Below, piece after piece: positions 47,801-55,823 of a stretch of DNA of 64,000 bases. The number at the start of each line of letters is the position of its first letter. The first letter of the stretch is position 1. The notes below the pieces were generated by a model. It did no database searches and was not told where the DNA came from. It was given only the letters and a program-made list of their open reading frames with translations. Position numbers and translations under genes: made by a program. Source of the DNA: Streptococcus thoraltensis DSM 12221 (GTDB taxonomy: Bacteria > Bacillota > Bacilli > Lactobacillales > Streptococcaceae). The stretch spans positions 124,001-188,000 of the forward strand of contig NZ_KB904609.1 in assembly GCF_000380145.1 (NCBI RefSeq), in the 5' to 3' direction.

Positions 47801-48796
47801 GAGCAAGCCAAAATAACCAGAAGGAATATAAGTGTTTTGTCCTCTGTCATCGTATTGTAAAATGTGATCACCTAAATTAGCAACCAAAACATCATTAACA
47901 TAGTATGACAACCAGCCATTCACTGCAGTCACTTTTAGATGATATTTATTATTCGGTGCCAAAGGTACTTCTTTTTCCTCAGTTAAATGCCCCTCAGCCC
48001 AGCGCCATAATTTAGCTTTACGGCTATTCGCATCAAGGTTGACTGTATAATTGCTTAAATTTTCCATGTCATTATTAGAACGGAAAATTAGAGAGGCTGC
48101 CCCTACATTTTGCAAAAAAGTAACATCAGTCTCAAATGTAAAATTTTTCCCAAATGAGGTCGTCTGCAAGAAATTATCACCCGCTCCGATAGCATTAGTA
48201 TATAAGCCGTCTGCTCTCTCTTCCCATATACCACTAACCGGTTCTAGGTTTTGGAGATTGGTTCTATATCCGGTCTCTGCGGGCACCGATTTAGAACGAG
48301 TGCTTATTTCAATTGATTCATTCGTTTCTTTTACAGTTGTACTTGAGTCAGAATCTTGAAAACGAGATTCTTCTGATGCTAACACGGATGTGTCTGGTGA
48401 AGCCGATGAGGCAGGAGACTCAAGTGTATTAACAATCGATTCATCTACTGTTACCTCTTCATCAACTTCATCTAGGAGCGATCCGTTAGTAGCATTGACT
48501 AATTTAGGTAAATCAATCCTTTCTGATTCCAATGCTAATAAAGATGTTTCTATTGGATTAGATGCTACTTGATTTGTCTCAGACGTTGGAGAACTAGATA
48601 TAGCAGGGCTTGTAACTGATTCTGACCCCATCTGTTCAGTAACCGGAACGACCTTACCAGAAGCTTCCTCTGCTAAAACAGAAGGAGCTGCCAATACGAG
48701 TGTTGTTGCAGCTACCGTAGCACAGCCGTATAACCAATTTTTACCACTTTTCCTCATAAACCAATTTTTACACGTTACCTCTTCACTGATAGCCAT
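44873..48796 (-). CDS. fruA: Cell-wall-anchored fructan hydrolase
   Basis: Secreted exo-fructosidase releasing fructose from levan, inulin and sucrose. The 1,307-residue protein has a signal with the KSGKNWLYG element (cleavage near residue 42), a Ser/Thr-rich stretch, a LamG-like domain (about 190-350), a GH32 domain, a bacterial Ig-like segment (about 970-1060), a second LamG-like domain and a sortase tail LPETA with membrane segment. GH32 residues are visible: nucleophile Asp481 in WGNDLNG, RDP near 605 and the acid/base Glu in TECPDL near 647. Start ATG 48796 has GGAGA upstream; the frame is open to 48850. Domain order matches S. mutans FruA. Confidence 0.95.
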   Translation of the reverse strand: MAISEEVTCKNWFMRKSGKNWLYGCATVAATTLVLAAPSVLAEEASGKVVPVTEQMGSESVTSPAISSSPTSETNQVASNPIETSLLALESERIDLPKLVNATNGSLLDEVDEEVTVDESIVNTLESPASSASPDTSVLASEESRFQDSDSSTTVKETNESIEISTRSKSVPAETGYRTNLQNLEPVSGIWEERADGLYTNAIGAGDNFLQTTSFGKNFTFETDVTFLQNVGAASLIFRSNNDMENLSNYTVNLDANSRKAKLWRWAEGHLTEEKEVPLAPNNKYHLKVTAVNGWLSYYVNDVLVANLGDHILQYDDRGQNTYIPSGYFGLLNWNGEMVFQNTYYTELDDTDIPLILDIGVTSENGKVEKKGQFFPEEPTHIQYVSNGADTVKLNISLKNDNSQIKIIDAKGKVYSLQDAIPIEVGRNDLTIESTFIAEAGKPVTLTYRLNVHRRQADGIYYNEPHRSQYHYSIKDGWGNDLNGLVYYKGTYHMFHQFYDDTNWGPMHWAHLTSKDLMTWEEQPIALYPDANGTMFSGCIVVDDKNTSGLFESPEGGLVALITVNGEGQRLKVAYSNDEGKTWNKVDDIAVDWSEDPLNNRDFRDPKVFRWEDKWFMVIAGGPLRIYSSDNLKDWTVESTYADLHTECPDLYPLQADDGSLKWVLSRGGRYYKVGNFTPVDGKWTFVPDAEYQNRDEMMNFGKDSYAAMTYYIQSFGSSENPTIPELIEENWMNTWDYCRIVGTTLAQEFNGTYNLNLKLGLVKDGDAYRLTQTPIDAYTSLRNIDQALHFENVEVSETNNLLDGFESDSYEIVSTFRPREGTKKVGFDVRVGDGELTRIVYDLETEVLSIDRSQSGVILNSSFAEINQQAVKKNADGSIDLHIFVDRASVEVFAKGNTVAGANQIFPAPDSLAAKVFVEGERTNADIAIYPMNTIWKEKMTPKEPVAISSTTPDYNRINVGDQLNLSAYLIPFSEGEELVWKLDNAAIASLDVNGNRAQLTSLAKGKVTITVSSKKNPDLVKKMVVDSFANNFNTNLKDLKALSGAWLVDDETLSVDNRSSNDIYMSGEKVPSPTYTLSADIKFERGLVNLFFASEKVDPAQAYSIQLGGDNNIRLFRFYGDTIAENPIPTALNDNNYHHIEVVKGENSVEVIVDGVSYLKHQFDLVDSYYTDAYVGLGIWDGAMEVQNLWLNFPKATVPEDETTVKPEVDIPKVRVDAEGVQESIANVADTGLSSNVWGEKEESGTLSTGVEENLLASATSIPKVARSAELPETASKDSNLLTALGLALLCLVGFDIRKKKDKNR

Positions 48797-48858
48797 TGTC
48801 TTTCTCCTCATGTTTATTTGCCACATCACTGGAATGTTAGGTACCTTCACATCTTTTT

Positions 48859-48941
48859 TGTACGCGCTTACACAAATAAGTCTACCAATACAAATCTAAA
48901 AAACAATTGGCAAATGTCATTAAAACATATGACATTTATCA
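48859..48941 (-). promoter_or_regulatory. fruA control region: cre site and paired LevR-like sites
   Basis: TGTAAGCGCGTACA (48859-48872) matches the CcpA consensus with one mismatch. TGACATTTGCCA (48908-48919, minus) and TGACATTTATCA (48930-48941, plus) are 22 bases apart, facing each other with arms AAATGTCAT and ATGACATTT. The motif matches the two sites upstream of levD. A weak -10 (TAGATT, minus, about 48893-48898) lies between them and the cre, so CcpA would block just after initiation. Confidence 0.6.
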
Positions 48942-49094
48942 AATTCTGTCTGCATTTTAACGCTTTTAAAATCAGAGACACTTGTCATAGTACTCATTAA
49001 ATTCAAGAAACTAACCTATCTCAACGTGATAGATACAATACCTGCAAAATGATAAAACAAATAACAGTAGAACAGTTAAAATAAAGAATGATAT

Positions 49095-49200
49095 GATAGG
49101 CAACTGAATTAACTTTCAGATAAGGAACTGAAACGCGGATAGTACTTGAGTACGGCAAGTCGAAAGTGACCGTGAATCAAAGTTAATTCAGTTGACTATC
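49095..49200 (+). repeat. A element, copy 8 (empty)
   Basis: The best-preserved copy: ends GATAGGCAACTGAATTAACT and AGTTAATTCAGTTGACTATC are inverted with only one or two differences. The centre GTACTTGAGTAC carries no B element. Confidence 0.88.
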
Positions 49201-49238
49201 ATTAACAGAAATGAGCAATTTACTATCTCATTATGATA

Positions 49239-49278
49239 AAAAAAGAGATCAGAACATCATTATGTCTAATCTCTTTTT
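49239..49278. terminator. Terminator after ssbB
   Basis: AAAAAGAGAT and ATCTCTTTTT flank a 19-base loop with further pairing AGA/TCT. The minus strand ends in seven T, fitting ssbB, and the hairpin could work in both directions. Confidence 0.75.
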
Positions 49279-49382
49279 GTCTTATCACGTCACATATTAT
49301 TAATACCTAATTTTAAACGCATACCAAGAAAATGAATCAGAAAAATTAATATTATTATGTTCTTGATTCATAGCGGCTGTAA

Positions 49383-49778
49383 TCAAAACGGCAACTCCTC
49401 TTCCTCAAGGACAAGATCAGCCAGATCCGCTGCCACATTATTTTCACGCATGGCACGTTGGGCACGACTTTCAAGTAATTGGAATGATTGTCCCAAGACT
49501 TCTGTCATATAGTGCCTTTGCCCATCTTTTTCGTAAGAACGCGTACGCAGCTCACCATCTAATGAAATCAAGCTGCCCTTCGTTCCATAAGACGCTAAAG
49601 TTTCTGCCAAACGTCCCCAAAAGACCACGTTGATAAAGTCGGCTTCACGTTCACCATCCTTACCTTTAAAACGACGATTGACTGCAACTGTAACACGCGC
49701 AACAGATTTATCATTGGGAGTTTTCACCACCTCTGGTGTTGCCACCAAGCGACCGATTAAAATAGTTTTATTATACAT
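49383..49778 (-). CDS. ssbB: Single-stranded DNA-binding protein, competence type (SsbB)
   Basis: A 131-residue SSB with an intact OB-fold (ILIGRLVATPEVVKTPNDKS) and an acidic tip EEEELPF that binds partner proteins. The length is that of SsbB, the paralogue made during competence, not of the longer SsbA. A degenerate competence box lies upstream. In S. pneumoniae and S. mutans ssbB lies near groESL; here the lev/fru genes stand between. Confidence 0.85.
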   Translation of the reverse strand: MYNKTILIGRLVATPEVVKTPNDKSVARVTVAVNRRFKGKDGEREADFINVVFWGRLAETLASYGTKGSLISLDGELRTRSYEKDGQRHYMTEVLGQSFQLLESRAQRAMRENNVAADLADLVLEEEELPF

Positions 49779-49798
49779 AAGATTTCCTCCTAACTATT

Positions 49799-49810
49799 TA
49801 TTCGGGAAAA
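49799..49810 (-). promoter_or_regulatory. Degenerate competence (cin) box of ssbB
   Basis: The minus strand reads TTTTCCCGAATA, compared with the SigX/ComX box TACGAATA: six of eight bases agree, and the preceding T run is kept. It lies 21 bases before the ATG. Confidence 0.5.
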
Positions 49811-49929
49811 GTTAGGGAAAATAAACCATTTTAATAAATTGCTACCTATTCTTTATTAATAGCCAGAAATCTCGTTTTCTTCAAATGAATAGCTTTTATA
49901 CTAGCTTTACAATTTATTCAATCATTAAT

Positions 49930-50367
49930 CTACTCCATATCTGAAATCATATCTAAACGAACTTGGTGACGTCCTCCTTCATACTCAGTGGTTAGCCACT
50001 CATCCACAATCATTTTCGCAAGTTCAATACCAATAACTCGCGAACCAAATGATAAAACATTTGTATCATTGTGCTGTCTTGATAATTTTGCTGAGTATGG
50101 TTCGCTACAAATAACGCATCGAATCCTTGGAACCTTGTTGGCAGAAATCCCAATTCCAACACCTGTACCACAAATTAAAATCCCTTTATCAACAACTCCT
50201 TTAATGACCGCCTCAGCAACAGCTTTTCCAGAAGCGGGATAATTAAACCGTTCTACGCTATCTGTTCCAAAATTAATAACATCATAGCCATATTTTTCTT
50301 CAATATATTGTTTAATCTGTTCTTTATAGTCCACAGCAACATGATCATTTCCAATTCCTATTTTCAT
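49930..50367 (-). CDS. RpiB/LacAB-family sugar-phosphate isomerase
   Basis: A 145-residue isomerase with the RpiB core (IGNDHVAVDYK, catalytic Cys in LICGTGVGIGISANK, and RQHNDTNVLSFG). Family members convert ribose-5-P and ribulose-5-P, and RpiB of E. coli also converts allose-6-P and allulose-6-P. Its start overlaps the AlsE-like epimerase gene by four bases, so allose-6-phosphate isomerase is the likelier role here (inference). Confidence 0.87.
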   Translation of the reverse strand: MKIGIGNDHVAVDYKEQIKQYIEEKYGYDVINFGTDSVERFNYPASGKAVAEAVIKGVVDKGILICGTGVGIGISANKVPRIRCVICSEPYSAKLSRQHNDTNVLSFGSRVIGIELAKMIVDEWLTTEYEGGRHQVRLDMISDME

Positions 50368-51014
50368 AATCTTCTCAACTCCTCAATCAAAGTTGCATAG
50401 GATTTTTCTTTTCCAAAAAGTGCACTAGTTCCCAAGATAAATCCATCTGCCCCCAGACTACTAAGTTCTTCGATAATAGCTGGACTACAGGCGCCATCTA
50501 TCATGACTTTATAGCCAAATTCTTTTTTGAGATCAATCAGTTTGGCAATTTTCTTTCGTGTGAAATCAATAAATTTCTGTCCTGCAAAACCAGGATTAAC
50601 AGTCATCACTAAGACATAATCAACCAACTCCAGTGTTTCCTGAATCGTTTCAAGACTAGTGTCAGGATTAATGGCTAATCCTGCTAGCTTGCCTCGATCT
50701 TTAATATGACTCAATGTTTTAATGATGTACCTTTCACTTTCAGGATGAATATAAATAATATCAGCTCCTGCCTCAATAAACCAATCTACTTTTTCAGATG
50801 GATTGTCGATCATTAAATGACAATCAATCAGTTTAGACGTGTATTTTCTAATGGTTCTAACATCATTAATCCCCATGGTAATATTTGGAACAAAATGTCC
50901 ATCCATTATATCACAATGATACATATCAATATTTGCTTGTTCCAGTAACTCAATTTCTTTTTCTAAATTGCCAAAATTTGCACACATCATGCTTGGCGCT
51001 AAAATTTTTTCCAT
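50364..51014 (-). CDS. alsE: Allulose-6-phosphate 3-epimerase-like protein (AlsE/Rpe family)
   Basis: A 216-residue TIM-barrel epimerase with conserved APSMMCANF, HCDIMDGHFVPN, DCHLMI, VNPGFAGQKF and DGACS. The MTVNPGFAGQ and GTSALF segments resemble E. coli AlsE (MTVDPGFAGQ, GTSGLF) more than ribulose-phosphate epimerase, judged from memory. AlsE makes fructose-6-phosphate from allulose-6-phosphate. It follows the DeoR gene by 59 bases and overlaps the RpiB-like gene. Confidence 0.75.
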   Translation of the reverse strand: MEKILAPSMMCANFGNLEKEIELLEQANIDMYHCDIMDGHFVPNITMGINDVRTIRKYTSKLIDCHLMIDNPSEKVDWFIEAGADIIYIHPESERYIIKTLSHIKDRGKLAGLAINPDTSLETIQETLELVDYVLVMTVNPGFAGQKFIDFTRKKIAKLIDLKKEFGYKVMIDGACSPAIIEELSSLGADGFILGTSALFGKEKSYATLIEELRRL

Positions 51015-51073
51015 TTTTCACCTCATAAAAAGTAGTTCTAAATAATCTAGAACTACTTCAGTAATAAATTGAA

Positions 51074-51814
51074 TCAATTTTTCGAAATAAGAGTTATTAT
51101 TTTTTGAAGTATCTCATCGCTTTTATCCGAAATAACCGTTACATCTTTTAGATCAAAAGCTTTTACATTCGAGAGATTATGAAATTTAGTGCTGTCACAG
51201 AGCAGAAAAGTATTGTCTGAATGTTCTCTAACAATCCTTTTCTTATTGGCTTCTGCTAGTGTTGGAGTCGTTACCCCATATTTTTCATCAATGCCATTCA
51301 CACCTAAAAAACATTTATTAAAATAAATATTTTGTAAGTTCATTTCCGTCAAGGGACCACTAACGGATGAATTGATAGGGTTATATTGTCCTCCCAAAGT
51401 AATAATCTCAGCAGCAATTCCACTATTAATAGAAAAAATATCCGTATTAGTTGTATAAATAGTAATTTTTTTATCAATAATCTTCTTAAATAATAATGAG
51501 CAGGTCGAGCCAGAATCTAGGTAGATAATGTCGCCGTCTTCAACATAAGTTGATGCTATTTTAGCTATTTTATCTTTTTCTGCACTGTATAAATTGTTTC
51601 TAGTTGCTATGGGAATTTCTCCTGTGGCAGAAACCAACTTGACCGCTCCCCCAGACAAATATTCAATTTTATTATTTTTCTGGAGTTCTTTTAAATCACG
51701 ACGTAAGGTTGATGCAGATACTTCAGAGAATATCCGCTCAATCTCTTCGAACTTTATTAATTCAGTATCTTTAAGTAATCCTAATATTTTTTGTTGTCTT
51801 TCATATGGTATCAT
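51074..51814 (-). CDS. DeoR-family regulator of the sugar operon
   Basis: A 246-residue repressor-type protein. The N-terminal winged helix (YERQQKILGLLKDTELIKFEEI; SASTLRRDLKELQKNNKIEYL) is followed by a sugar-phosphate-binding domain (DSGSTCSLLFKKI). It sits third in a five-gene operon, so it probably controls its own transcript with a phosphorylated sugar as signal. Confidence 0.87.
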   Translation of the reverse strand: MIPYERQQKILGLLKDTELIKFEEIERIFSEVSASTLRRDLKELQKNNKIEYLSGGAVKLVSATGEIPIATRNNLYSAEKDKIAKIASTYVEDGDIIYLDSGSTCSLLFKKIIDKKITIYTTNTDIFSINSGIAAEIITLGGQYNPINSSVSGPLTEMNLQNIYFNKCFLGVNGIDEKYGVTTPTLAEANKKRIVREHSDNTFLLCDSTKFHNLSNVKAFDLKDVTVISDKSDEILQKIITLISKN

Positions 51815-51885
51815 GGTACACCTTCACCTAATATTCTATTGACACCATATTACTAAAAAAAACTATTTCCTTCAATAATGTAAAG

Positions 51886-53256
51886 TTATGCTAATTCATC
51901 ATTCTTATCTGCAAATACAAAACCTAAAACCGCACCAACTACAGTAGAGATTGCTAATCCTATAACACCATTTATCACATTTGCATTATCAACAATGAAA
52001 GCTGGAAAAGTAGTAACACTTCCAAAAACAAAGGCATTTGTGACTACTTTTGTAAGACCGAGATAAGCACCACCAACAGCACCAGCAATAATTTGAGATA
52101 GGAATAATTTTTTATTTTTGACCAATAAGCCAAACAATGTAGGTTCAATAATAGCAGATAAAACTATCGTCATAACTCCTGCCATTGCGAAGTTTTTCAA
52201 TGTTTTATTCTTAGCTTTCAACCAAACCCCAAACGCTACACCAATAACCGCAAAATTACAAGCAAAGGTTAAGGGAACAATGTAATCAAAGCCATTTTGT
52301 GAAATATTATTAATCATAATCGGATTAACCGCCCAATGAATACCGAAGCTGACAAGAACACTCCAACCTCCCCCAATTAGAACACCTGTCAGAGCACCAC
52401 TGCGTTCAATCAACCAATTCACCACATTCGCGACGGTTTCCCCGCTATATACTCCAATCGGTCCAATCACGATAACAGTCAGTGGAACCATAATGCCTAA
52501 AGAAATAAGCGGTAGAATAACAAGCTTCAATGTTTCAGGAATATGCTTATCCAACCATTTATATAAAAATGAATATGCCCAAATAGCTAAAATAATTGGT
52601 ACTACAGTAGAGTTATAATTCATAAGAACAACTGGAATTCCAAAGAAAGAAGTTGTTGCTCCATTTCCTGTATTACCTAGCAAACCTAAAAAATCAGGAT
52701 GCAATAACGCTGCACCAATTAATGCAGAAATATAGGGACTTGCTCCAAATCTTCTCGCTGAAGAAAATGCCAACAATACCGGCAAGAAATAAAATACAGC
52801 CATAGAAGTTGCCATTAAAATACTATAAGTACCACTTTCTTCGCTAATTAAGCCAAGTTGAACGGCTAAAATTAGTAAGCCTCTTAGCACTCCCGATCCC
52901 GCCAAGGCTGGTAACAATGGTGCAAAAATACCAGAAATCGCAGAAAAAATATTACTAATGACACTTCCACTTTGAACGTTTTTGACTTCTAGACTGTCTT
53001 TACCACTCCCTTTTACTAATGTTTCAAATTCATCATAAACATGTGGAACCTCAGTTCCAATTAACACTTGATATTGACCAGCTTTATCAATAACATTTAC
53101 CACCCCTGGAACTGATTTCACAGCGCCATCATTTGCTTTTGAAGCATCCCTCAAATTCAAACGCAAACGCGTTGCACAATGGGTCATATTAGCAATGTTT
53201 TCAGGTCCACCAACATTATCTAAGATGCCTTGAGCTGTTAATTTATACTCTGCCAT
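51886..53256 (-). CDS. PTS glucose/beta-glucoside-type IIBC component
   Basis: A 456-residue permease. The IIB domain (1-90) has the phosphorylated Cys27 in NMTHCATRLRLNL. About ten membrane segments of the IIC domain follow. No IIA domain is fused or adjacent, so phosphate must come from another system. It follows the barrel-protein gene by 12 bases, with AAAGGAGG before the ATG. Given the downstream enzymes, allose or allulose is a plausible substrate, but sequence alone does not show it. Confidence 0.87.
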   Translation of the reverse strand: MAEYKLTAQGILDNVGGPENIANMTHCATRLRLNLRDASKANDGAVKSVPGVVNVIDKAGQYQVLIGTEVPHVYDEFETLVKGSGKDSLEVKNVQSGSVISNIFSAISGIFAPLLPALAGSGVLRGLLILAVQLGLISEESGTYSILMATSMAVFYFLPVLLAFSSARRFGASPYISALIGAALLHPDFLGLLGNTGNGATTSFFGIPVVLMNYNSTVVPIILAIWAYSFLYKWLDKHIPETLKLVILPLISLGIMVPLTVIVIGPIGVYSGETVANVVNWLIERSGALTGVLIGGGWSVLVSFGIHWAVNPIMINNISQNGFDYIVPLTFACNFAVIGVAFGVWLKAKNKTLKNFAMAGVMTIVLSAIIEPTLFGLLVKNKKLFLSQIIAGAVGGAYLGLTKVVTNAFVFGSVTTFPAFIVDNANVINGVIGLAISTVVGAVLGFVFADKNDELA

Positions 53257-53268
53257 AACATGCCTCCT

Positions 53269-54204
53269 TTATTGTTTTCCTTTTAAAAATTCCAGCATCA
53301 AATGATTGACTTTGATAGCATCATTACTATCAATAATCGACTGAATATAATCTAAACCTAAATGATCAATTAAACCATCTAAGTAATTTATCATTTGGAC
53401 ATTGTGCTCTGCTTCTTCAACGGCAGGTTCGATAACTGGGAAAGTATCAAAATAAATCACTCCGTCATACTTATTTTTTTTCAAATAATAGAGCAATTCC
53501 AATGTTTTAAATGGGGTTGCAGAACCTATCATTAGACCATCATCTACAACTCCGTAGCCGTCATTAGCATGAATACCATACAATTGACCTCTACTACCAA
53601 ATATATCAGCTGCAAAAGCTGGGTTCTCATGCTTCATTAACATATGGCAATAATCAAGGGTAACTCCGATATTTTTTCTATTAATCTCAGAAAGTAACAT
53701 TCCCGTAATCCCCATGCTATCAACAAATGCGTAAGACCGTTCTTCATACGGCTTATATTCTATGCTAATTGCTAAATCAGGAGCGTAATCACAAATGACT
53801 TGATAAGCAGCTACCAACTGATTCCAGACTTTTCGGTAATTTATTTGAAAACTATAATCAAAGCCGTCAAATCCCAACCAAATCGTCACCACTTGACCAC
53901 CAATATCTCTACAATAATCAGCTGCTTCTTTGCACAAGTCTAAAGCTTTTTTGGCTATTTTGGGATTAGCGTTTCCAAGTTCTCCATTAATAAACTCTTT
54001 TCTAAATCGAAGTGCGACACCATTTGCCTTTAAATGGCATTTATCTAAAAGCGCTTTCATTTCTGAGGAAGAAACACCTTTGGTATGTTCAGGATAATTA
54101 AGATCAACATAATTTAATCCAGCCCTCGAGAAATCAGAAAATGTTTTTTCTAAATTGTACTCTTCCAAGCGTAAATACGAGTTTATTCTAGTTGCTAATT
54201 TCAT
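53269..54204 (-). CDS. Sugar isomerase/epimerase TIM-barrel protein
   Basis: A 311-residue protein of the xylose-isomerase-like AP endonuclease 2 superfamily (FSRAGLNYVDLNYPEH; ISIEYKPYE; GVTLDYCHMLMK; YGIHANDGYG; GVIYFDTFP). The Glu, Asp and His residues that bind metal in ketose 3-epimerases and sugar isomerases appear to be present. It heads the five-gene operon under a clear promoter. Possible roles are an epimerase or isomerase on a ketose; the exact reaction is unknown. Confidence 0.78.
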   Translation of the reverse strand: MKLATRINSYLRLEEYNLEKTFSDFSRAGLNYVDLNYPEHTKGVSSSEMKALLDKCHLKANGVALRFRKEFINGELGNANPKIAKKALDLCKEAADYCRDIGGQVVTIWLGFDGFDYSFQINYRKVWNQLVAAYQVICDYAPDLAISIEYKPYEERSYAFVDSMGITGMLLSEINRKNIGVTLDYCHMLMKHENPAFAADIFGSRGQLYGIHANDGYGVVDDGLMIGSATPFKTLELLYYLKKNKYDGVIYFDTFPVIEPAVEEAEHNVQMINYLDGLIDHLGLDYIQSIIDSNDAIKVNHLMLEFLKGKQ

Positions 54205-54234
54205 ATTTTGTCACCTTTTTCTATCTTTAGTCAT

Positions 54235-54263
54235 ATATTATCATACAAAAGAATCTTATTCAA
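54235..54263 (-). promoter_or_regulatory. Promoter of the sugar operon
   Basis: Minus strand TTGAAT (54258-54263), 17 bases, TAATAT (54235-54240), 31 bases before the first start codon. No DeoR operator is evident. Confidence 0.65.
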
Positions 54264-54316
54264 GTATATATTTCATATTTTTTCTTTTTTTATCAAAAAT
54301 AATCATTTTATTGAAC

Positions 54317-54346
54317 AAAAAAGCAAACTTCAAACATGAAGTTTGC
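54317..54346 (-). terminator. Terminator of the ytpR operon
   Basis: Minus strand GCAAACTTC, a six-base loop, GAAGTTTGC and six T, about 60 bases after the ytpR stop. Confidence 0.88.
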
Positions 54347-54385
54347 CAACGATTTTAATATACTACCAACGATTTTAATATACTA
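54346..54385. repeat. Tandem 20-bp duplication
   Basis: CCAACGATTTTAATATACTA occurs twice in perfect tandem between the ytpR stop and its terminator. It is probably a slippage product. Confidence 0.85.
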
Positions 54386-54407
54386 CCACCGTGTTATGGA
54401 AGGTTGA

Positions 54408-55034
54408 TTATATTTCCCAATGTTTCTCAGCATCAAATGCCTCGCCAACCTCTGCACTGTCATCTAGTTCAATGATACCTCGAACCTGCGGTGCATTTGG
54501 AAGAGCCAACTCACGGGGACTACACATCATCCCAAAGCTTTCTTCACCGCGTAGTTTCCCTGGAAAAATCAAACTTCCACTTGGCATCATAGCACCTGGT
54601 AAAGCAACAATTGTTTTGAGACCGACAGCTGCATTAGGCGCACCAGCTACGATTTGCACTGTCTTATCTTTAGCTACCTGCACTTGGCAAATATTGAGAT
54701 GGTCACTGTCTGGATGAGCGATCATTTCCACGATTTGACCAACCACAAATTTTGGTTCGTTATCTGCGACGAGCTTTTCTGAAAATCCTTCCTTAGCCAA
54801 TTCAGCATTCAAAACAGCAACATCATCTTCTGTCAGAAAAACCTGACCACGTCCATCAAGAGCTATTAAGCCAGAAATCTCAAAGATATTCCAAGCCACT
54901 GTTTCTCCAGATTTCTCCACATAAATACGAGCAACATTGCCATGACGCTCAACAGTTACCTTTTGCCCCTTGTCTTGCTTGATGGTCACCATCAAAACAT
55001 CGCCGACCTGCTCCTTGTTATAAGTATAAATCAT
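54408..55034 (-). CDS. ytpR: YtpR-like protein with tRNA-binding domain
   Basis: A 208-residue protein. The C-terminal half is the EMAP/Trbp111-like tRNA-binding domain also found at the front of PheT (VVGQIVEMIAHPDSDHLNICQV; IVAGAPNAAVGLKTIVALPG; SFGMMCSPRELAL). The N-terminal 90 residues are specific to the streptococcal form. Function is unproven; RNA binding is expected. It lies 5 bases after the thioredoxin gene. Confidence 0.88.
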   Translation of the reverse strand: MIYTYNKEQVGDVLMVTIKQDKGQKVTVERHGNVARIYVEKSGETVAWNIFEISGLIALDGRGQVFLTEDDVAVLNAELAKEGFSEKLVADNEPKFVVGQIVEMIAHPDSDHLNICQVQVAKDKTVQIVAGAPNAAVGLKTIVALPGAMMPSGSLIFPGKLRGEESFGMMCSPRELALPNAPQVRGIIELDDSAEVGEAFDAEKHWEI

Positions 55035-55039
55035 TTCCT

Positions 55040-55354
55040 TTAAAATCCTTTCAAAAATGCGTTGATTTCATCCTTCGTTTTCCGATTCTTATCCACAAAA
55101 CGACCAATTTCTTGACCATTTTCTAAAACTATCAGGCTAGGAATGCCAAAAACATCCCATTGTTGAGCTAAGTCCATAAAGTTATCACGGTCAACCTGCA
55201 TAAAGGTGAAGTCACTGTTCTCCGTCTCAATAGCCTCTAACAAGGGATAAAGGTACTGACAATCCCCACACCAATCAGCTGTGAACAGCAAAACCGTTTT
55301 TGAACCCGACTCTATCTGCTTAGCAACCTGTTCGTAAGACAATGCCTTAATCAT
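55040..55354 (-). CDS. Thioredoxin-like protein
   Basis: A 104-residue thioredoxin fold with active site WCGDC (FTADWCGDCQYL) and cis-Pro in FGIPSLIV. The motif differs from the standard WCGPC, so it may serve a special partner rather than ribonucleotide reductase. Its start overlaps the end of the preceding membrane-protein gene by four bases. Confidence 0.9.
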   Translation of the reverse strand: MIKALSYEQVAKQIESGSKTVLLFTADWCGDCQYLYPLLEAIETENSDFTFMQVDRDNFMDLAQQWDVFGIPSLIVLENGQEIGRFVDKNRKTKDEINAFLKGF

Positions 55355-55632
55355 GACACAACCTCCTGTGCAATAATCTCACCCTGTTCATAAACAAAAT
55401 CAAATTGACGACCATCTGTAAAAACCACACCACCTGTTGTTTCACTGCCGTCTTCAAATTCATTGATGTAAACAACCTGAATATCCCCATATTGGCTAAA
55501 ATAAGCACGAATATCTGCCATACGACGAGCTTTCTGTGCTTCACCAATCTTATAAGCCACCTGAGCAGCAAGGGCTGTGAGGCCCAAACCAAGCAAGACC
55601 CCACCCAAAATGCTTATTTTTTTATTCTTCAT
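55351..55632 (-). CDS. Small membrane protein (DUF4651-like)
   Basis: A 93-residue protein with one N-terminal membrane segment (ISILGGVLLGLGLTALAAQVAY) and a soluble tail rich in Asp and Glu. The frame is open to 55719, but the charged start MKNKKIS before the membrane segment favours the ATG at 55632; the ribosome site is weak. It is translationally coupled to the thioredoxin gene. The family is common beside ytpR in streptococci and has no known function. Confidence 0.7.
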   Translation of the reverse strand: MKNKKISILGGVLLGLGLTALAAQVAYKIGEAQKARRMADIRAYFSQYGDIQVVYINEFEDGSETTGGVVFTDGRQFDFVYEQGEIIAQEVVS

Positions 55633-55706
55633 AAGCACTATTTTACCATAAGAAAACGGCACCAAGACAGTTTTTGACATTATTTTTAGAATAATCATGT
55701 TTATCA

Positions 55707-55735
55707 TTGACTTTCCCAACTATAAAGGTTATGAT
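55707..55735 (+). promoter_or_regulatory. Cold-shock gene promoter
   Basis: TTGACT (55707-55712), a 17-base spacer and TATGAT (55730-55735). This leaves an untranslated leader of about 80 bases, as is usual for cold-shock genes. Confidence 0.75.
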
Positions 55736-55823
55736 GAATAAGTAATTAATTGTCAGAGTTATCATGTTTCACATTTTCATCTCCTTTTATTTACGCATCA
55801 TAAAAGGAAGGAAGTAACTCATT

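Noticed and set aside
54346-54385. Tandem 20-bp units considered as an operator or the start of an array
   Set aside because: Only two copies, located between a stop codon and its terminator; slippage is the simpler explanation.
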